Shown in pieces: positions 59,921-64,000 of a stretch of 64,000 nt of DNA (the stretch's first letter is position 1; each line of letters opens with the position of its first letter). The notes under the pieces were generated by a model. That model saw only the letters and a list, made by a program, of their open reading frames with translations, ran no database searches and had not been told where the DNA came from. Where the stretch lies: assembly GCF_049446075.1 (NCBI RefSeq), contig NZ_JBMSEB010000002.1, forward strand, positions 372,001 through 436,000, in the 5' to 3' direction. Made by a program: the position numbers and the translations under genes. This DNA is from Humibacter sp049446075 (GTDB lineage Bacteria > Actinomycetota > Actinomycetes > Actinomycetales > Microbacteriaceae).

Positions 59921-61126
59921 TCACCCGAACTGGTCGTGCTTGAGCTTCACCACACGGCGCGCGGCGTCGTCGACGATCTTGGCGAACGCCGGATCCGACT
60001 GCGCCTTGGCCACGACCGCAGCCACCATGGGAGCGGCGATCGACGCGTCCGCCGAGACGAGCACGATGTCTACGCCCGCCTGCAGGGCGAGCACCGCCCT
60101 GTCTGCCGGCGACCAAGCGGATGTCTGCTCAGCGGCCGAGAGGTCGTCGCTCATGACGACGCCGTCGAAGCCCAGCTTCTGACGAAGGAGCCCGGTGATG
60201 ATGGCGGAGGAGAAGACCGCGGGACCGCCCGGATCCAGTTGCGTGTAGATGGCCGTCGACATCATCACCACACGCGCCCCATGGGCGATCTCGGTTCCGA
60301 ACACGCCGATGCTCGGACTCGTCGCCGTCGTACTGCCGTCGGTGACGCCCGAGTCGGTGTCGGTGTTCTGTGTGACGGCGCCGAGCCCCGGAAAGTGCTT
60401 GATCACGGGAACGACGCCCGCGGTGTCCATGCCCGCGCGAAACGCGTCGGCGTGCGAGGTGATCGTGACAGGGTCGTAGCCGTACTGCCTGTCGAAGCCG
60501 CCGATGGGAGGGTTGTTCGCCGCGGCCTCGGGTGACGCGATCAGGTCGACCACCGGCGCGAGGTTCATGTTCACACCGGATGCCTCGAGCTCGTGACCCC
60601 AGCCGGTTGCGGCATCCTTCAGTTGCGCCGGCATGGTGGCACCCTGCTGCACCGCCGAGGGCATCTCGTCGAAGCCCGGGCCGTGCAGCACCTGAACCTC
60701 ACCGCCCTCCTGGTCCGTGGCGACGAAGAGCGGCAGCCCTGCGGTAGCGTCCGACGTCGCCAGCGCAGTCAGCTGCGACACGACGCCCTTCGTCGCGTCC
60801 ACTCCCGCGTGCGACCTGCCAGCGAGGAACACGTTGCCGACGTGCAGCGTCTTGACCGCGTCGAGCGTGGCCGACCCGGCCGCCGTCGCCTGCGTCCCGA
60901 CCATGAACAGCTGGCCCACCTTCTGCTGAAGGCTCAAGCCTGCAATCGGATCGGCGGGCGTCGTTGGAGTTGGCGTACCGTGCGCGCGGTGCGTCGGCTC
61001 CGAAGACGACGTTCGGTGCGGCTTCGCAGTGGATGCCGCACAACCGGTCAGAAGACCGCTGCCGAGCAGCCCGGCGAGCGCGACAAACGCGGCCGCGCGG
61101 AGCATCCTCGCCGTCAGTGCGCGCAT
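59921..61126 (-). CDS. GH3 beta-N-acetylglucosaminidase-like lipoprotein (NagZ type)
   Basis: 401 residues. Signal peptide and lipobox (ALAGLLGSGLLTGC) make it a lipoprotein with a long Thr/Pro-rich stalk. GH3 TIM barrel: QQKVGQLFMVGTQ, ATDQEGG, NMNLAPVVDL, VIKHFPGLGAV and the nucleophile Asp in GVVMSDDLSAAEQ. The His of the KHFPG motif and an adjacent Asp fit the NagZ subgroup, though NagZ is usually cytosolic in Gram-negatives; Gram-positive forms are exported. Likely acts in cell-wall turnover. Confidence 0.9.
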   Translation of the reverse strand: MRALTARMLRAAAFVALAGLLGSGLLTGCAASTAKPHRTSSSEPTHRAHGTPTPTTPADPIAGLSLQQKVGQLFMVGTQATAAGSATLDAVKTLHVGNVFLAGRSHAGVDATKGVVSQLTALATSDATAGLPLFVATDQEGGEVQVLHGPGFDEMPSAVQQGATMPAQLKDAATGWGHELEASGVNMNLAPVVDLIASPEAAANNPPIGGFDRQYGYDPVTITSHADAFRAGMDTAGVVPVIKHFPGLGAVTQNTDTDSGVTDGSTTATSPSIGVFGTEIAHGARVVMMSTAIYTQLDPGGPAVFSSAIITGLLRQKLGFDGVVMSDDLSAAEQTSAWSPADRAVLALQAGVDIVLVSADASIAAPMVAAVVAKAQSDPAFAKIVDDAARRVVKLKHDQFG

Positions 61127-61161
61127 CCGTCCAGCGTAGGCGTCGGCGCGGCGGCGGCGGG

Positions 61162-62799
61162 CTACAGCGCCACGTCGCCGCAGAGGTGCACGTGCACGCC
61201 GAGCTCAGCGAAGAACGCCGCCTTGGCCAGGAGCGCGCGGTCGGCGGCGGCGGCATCCGGTGCGTACACGACCTGCGCGTGGTTGGCCTTGTGGCGTGCC
61301 ATGAGCTGGTCACGTGTCACCCCGTGCAGCACGGCGTGCATGATGGGCCACTCCGGGTTCGTCGCGTTCAGGCGGCGCTGCGTCTCCTCCGCCGGCAGGT
61401 CGGCGACGTGCCCGCGCCCGAGGTCGACATGCAGCTCGCCGTCCATGATGAACACGCGCGACCACACGATCTCGCCGGGTTTCGAGCAGCCAGCCAGTGT
61501 GCCTCCGCCGAGCGGGAAGAACATCGGGTCCTGCCGCTTCGCGTAGCTCTTGTCGTATCCGCCGTTGTGCGACGCGGGGACCGAACCCGAGATCTCGAAG
61601 ACCCAGACGAACTCCCCTTCGTACTCCTCGCCCCACCTGATGTCGTGCAGCGTCGTCGCGGGGTCGAGACCCATCGCCGTCCAGATGCGGTTCGTGACGA
61701 GCGCATCCACTGCCACCCCTTCATCCACCTCGTTGAAGTGCGGCAGTGGCCCGCCCGCATAGAGCTCCCGGAGGCCGTCCCGACTCAACACGGCTGGCCG
61801 CTCGACGTTGTTCAGCAGACCTTCGGCCAGATCGCTGGCAGGAACGGTGTCTTTCAGGCCCTGCTGATATTGGATGCCCACGGCATCCAGCCCGAAGTCG
61901 TCGGCCATACGCAGCGCGGCCACGTACATGGCGAACTGGCTCAGCACCTGGTCCTCGGTCAGCTCCGTGGCCGGGTCCGATCCGAAGTGGAACGTGAATC
62001 CTCTGTCGTCGAGCCATAGCTTGACGGCGAGCGCCTCGGCGTCCGTCACCTTCTTCATCTCCGCGACGAGAGCGCTCTGCGAGAGCCGCTCCTTGTAAAT
62101 GCCGAGCGGGTTGAGCAGCTCGTCGTCGAAGATCGCGTTGTACATGCCCATGCACCCCTCGTCGAAGACGCCGATGATGGCCTTCTCGTCCCGGAGCTGC
62201 CTGGCAAGCGCCGTGCCGAGCTCGACCTCCGGGTTCTCGGGGTCGAGCGGCGGCAGGTCTCGCACGTGCGACTCGTCGTGCACGATGGTGCCGGTCTCGA
62301 GCCACTCGCCGAGCTTGGCGCGGGCCCAGGCGTCCGTGAAGTCTGCGCTCCACAGGGCGGAGTACTCCACCTGCGCCTTGGTCATGCTGCCGGTGAGGTT
62401 GAGCAGCCCGACCAGCCCAGGGAAGTCGCCCATCCAGTTCGCCACGACGAGAATCGGGCCGCGGTGCGTGCGCAGACCGGGCAGAACGTGGTGACTGTAC
62501 TGCCACACCGCGTCGACCACGACGAGCGGAGCATCCTCTGGGATGCCCTTGAAGACCTCGATCCCGGCTCGCTGGCTGTCGATGAACCCGTGCCCCTTCG
62601 CGGGGTCGTACTCGTGAGCGCGCCGGATCGCCCAACCGAACGACTCCGCCGCAGCGGCGAAGTCGTGCTCCAGCGTCTGCTGAATGGGCCAGCACTTCAC
62701 GTTCGCACTGGGCCTCAGGTCACCGCTCGCGACGGTGTAGAGCGTCTTCGGCTCCACCCTTGGACGACGTAGCGGCGTTGGCAGGCTGTAGGTGCTCAT
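61162..62799 (-). CDS. L-fucose/L-arabinose isomerase-family protein
   Basis: 545 residues from the ATG at 62799, which overlaps the stop of the GH gene (ATGA). The core has VFKGIPEDAPLVVVDAVWQYSHHVLPGL, WMGDFPGLVGLLNLTGSMTKAQVEYS, IIGVFDEGCMGMYNAIFDDELLNPLGIYKERLSQS and HGVTRDQLMARHKANHAQVVYAP. The Glu/Asp and His residues fit the metal site of fucose isomerase relatives. Likely converts an aldose to a ketose. Translationally coupled to a GH116-like glucosidase, so the two may process one glycoside or its released sugar; fucose itself is only one candidate. Confidence 0.78.
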   Translation of the reverse strand: MSTYSLPTPLRRPRVEPKTLYTVASGDLRPSANVKCWPIQQTLEHDFAAAAESFGWAIRRAHEYDPAKGHGFIDSQRAGIEVFKGIPEDAPLVVVDAVWQYSHHVLPGLRTHRGPILVVANWMGDFPGLVGLLNLTGSMTKAQVEYSALWSADFTDAWARAKLGEWLETGTIVHDESHVRDLPPLDPENPEVELGTALARQLRDEKAIIGVFDEGCMGMYNAIFDDELLNPLGIYKERLSQSALVAEMKKVTDAEALAVKLWLDDRGFTFHFGSDPATELTEDQVLSQFAMYVAALRMADDFGLDAVGIQYQQGLKDTVPASDLAEGLLNNVERPAVLSRDGLRELYAGGPLPHFNEVDEGVAVDALVTNRIWTAMGLDPATTLHDIRWGEEYEGEFVWVFEISGSVPASHNGGYDKSYAKRQDPMFFPLGGGTLAGCSKPGEIVWSRVFIMDGELHVDLGRGHVADLPAEETQRRLNATNPEWPIMHAVLHGVTRDQLMARHKANHAQVVYAPDAAAADRALLAKAAFFAELGVHVHLCGDVAL

Positions 62800-64000
62800 T
62801 TCGAGTTCTCCAGTGAGGTCGAAGGGTTGTCGAGTTCGATGGATTGCCCCGAGCCGAGGGCGACACCGGATGCCGTGAGCCGGCCAAGGCGCGGATGCAC
62901 GACCTCCACAGAGCTCGCCTCGACCCGGCCGCCCAGCACGCCGAGTGTCGCTCCGCCGTCGTCGAGCTCGACCACGCCCCACCCGGTGCCCGCCGTGAAT
63001 GGGAAGCTCGCGCGCCCGTCTCTCAGTGCCCCATCGACCGGAGCCAGGCGGAGTACGCCGCTCGGGGCATCCCATTGCGCGCCCGTCAGCGCCAGCAGCA
63101 CGCCCCAGCTGGCCATGGAACGCGCGTAGTGATTGCCGCACTCCGCCTCGTTCCACGGGTTGCGGCGCACGCCGTCGTGACGCGCACGAGCCGCGCGCAC
63201 GATCTCGAGGGCCTCGTCGACCATTCCCTCGTATACGAGGTGGGTTGCGACGTGGTACTCGATGCCCGTCCACACTTCATCCGAATAGACGAACGGGATG
63301 CGAGGCCGGCCGCCGTTCGGCCACGTGCAGAGCACGAGCCCTGCCTCGTCGCCCAGCGCATACGTGCGCTGCACGCTGGCGTACGTGTCGAATCCACGAC
63401 GGAAGTTGTGCCGGTAGATCGAGCCCACCGCCGAACGCACGTGGTCGGCAGGCAGAATGTGCCCGATGCCGACGAGATGGGCGAGGGTCTGGCCGAGCAG
63501 TTGGTCGCTCAGGCATCCCGCACCGTACTGATAGCGATGCTCGTCGACATCGTCGAGCCGCTGGTCGTAGTACTCGCCGTTGTAGAGCATGGCGTCGACG
63601 AGGCGGGCCGCCGTGTCGGCTGCCTTGCCGTATCGCTCTACCGCCTCCCGGTCTCCGAGGTGCTCCGCGATGCGCGTCGCAGCGCCGAGTGCGGCGATGA
63701 ACATCGAGTTCGCGAGGGAGTTCTCGCCGTAGAACTCGATGTCGTACGTGTTGTGCTGCTGGCTGTCGAGCACGCCGTCCCCGTCCGAGTCCCAGACCGT
63801 GAAGGCGAAGTCGAGCGCACGCTTCGCGGCCGGCCAGAGCTCCTCGAGAAAGGCGTCGTCGCCGCTCGTGCGCCACTCGCGGTAGAGCCGCACGATGGTG
63901 CCCATCTGTCCGTCGACGGCAGGGTGGAACTCGAGGGGTTCCGCGTCGAAGACGGAGTTCGTGCGGAACCTCATGCGTCCGTCGGGCAGCGTCTCGTTCA
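62796..64000 (-). CDS. GH116-like glucosidase, C-terminal part (gene runs off the window)
   Basis: At least 400 residues, open at base 64000 (reads NETLPDGRMRF upstream of an internal Met at 63974). The (alpha/alpha)6 barrel features GDGVLDSQQHNTYDIEFYGENSL (the conserved DxQHNTYD region) and NPWNEAECGNHYARSMASWG match the GBA2/GH116 bile-acid beta-glucosidase family. The acid/base Asp and nearby Glu lie in the first of these. Its stop overlaps the start of the isomerase gene (ATGA). The substrate, whether glucoside, xyloside or GlcNAc-containing, is not determined. Confidence 0.85.
   Translation of the reverse strand, partial: NETLPDGRMRFRTNSVFDAEPLEFHPAVDGQMGTIVRLYREWRTSGDDAFLEELWPAAKRALDFAFTVWDSDGDGVLDSQQHNTYDIEFYGENSLANSMFIAALGAATRIAEHLGDREAVERYGKAADTAARLVDAMLYNGEYYDQRLDDVDEHRYQYGAGCLSDQLLGQTLAHLVGIGHILPADHVRSAVGSIYRHNFRRGFDTYASVQRTYALGDEAGLVLCTWPNGGRPRIPFVYSDEVWTGIEYHVATHLVYEGMVDEALEIVRAARARHDGVRRNPWNEAECGNHYARSMASWGVLLALTGAQWDAPSGVLRLAPVDGALRDGRASFPFTAGTGWGVVELDDGGATLGVLGGRVEASSVEVVHPRLGRLTASGVALGSGQSIELDNPSTSLENSK

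Overview
The window is high-GC actinobacterial DNA, most likely from the family Microbacteriaceae (order Micrococcales). That assignment rests on GC-rich coding with GTG starts, a DUF222/HNH endonuclease gene, a MarP-type membrane protease, two PucR regulators, and REP-like intergenic repeats built on GATACGCG...CTACTCAACC. No rRNA, tRNA, prophage, transposase or CRISPR array was recognised. It reads as a chromosomal segment of about 55 genes rich in transport and catabolism.

Layout. 1-1391: partial ABC exporter behind an autoregulated MarR gene with a 10-bp-arm palindrome over its start. 1460-5329: an unknown protein, a ThuA/ThuB-like pair and an aldo/keto reductase. 5558-9873: efeO-efeB (haem peroxidase iron uptake, no efeU here) followed by a secreted phosphoesterase. 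10106-13091: a MarP-like acid-resistance protease and a Tat-exported arylsulfotransferase-like protein. 13322-22666: the polyamine-type ABC importer potA-potD-potB-potC, a PucR regulator, a methylmalonate-semialdehyde dehydrogenase and a class III aminotransferase. 22667-23374: a 0.7-kb array of structured repeats. 23375-29734: a DUF1905 protein, a VOC protein, an ABC exporter, two MFS exporters and an ArsR regulator. 29795-34639: alpha-L-fucosidase, GNAT, and an arginine antiporter plus arginine deiminase pair. 34674-39565: CorA, VOC, aminotransferase, a dipeptide-epimerase-like enolase and an NTF2-like protein. 39596-43929: an RpiR/MurR regulator, a beta-lactamase-fold hydrolase and a CHAP-PKD secreted protein. 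44176-51610: DUF222/HNH and several small enzymes and regulators, with a PuuB-like FAD oxidase at 48650. 51670-58735: an esterase, flavin amine oxidase, gabD, gabT and a divergent PucR. 58781-59782: an in-frame MerR-peroxiredoxin fusion. 59921-64000: NagZ-like GH3, a fucose-isomerase-like protein and a partial GH116-like glucosidase.

Functional theme. Polyamine uptake (pot), amine and glutamyl-polyamine oxidases, three class III aminotransferases, succinate- and malonate-semialdehyde-type dehydrogenases, two PucR regulators and the arginine deiminase pair together suggest a spread-out regulon that turns arginine, polyamines, GABA and beta-alanine into central metabolites.

The most unusual signals are (i) extreme over-representation of the octamer CGGATGCC/GGCATCCG across genes on both strands, (ii) the MerR-peroxiredoxin fusion under a MerR-type 19-bp-spacer promoter, with an internal start that could also release free peroxiredoxin, and (iii) two families of palindromic intergenic elements (TTCAGGACA...TGTCCTGAA and TGCGCCA...TGGCGCA), one copy of which forms the C-terminus and stop codon of an MFS transporter.
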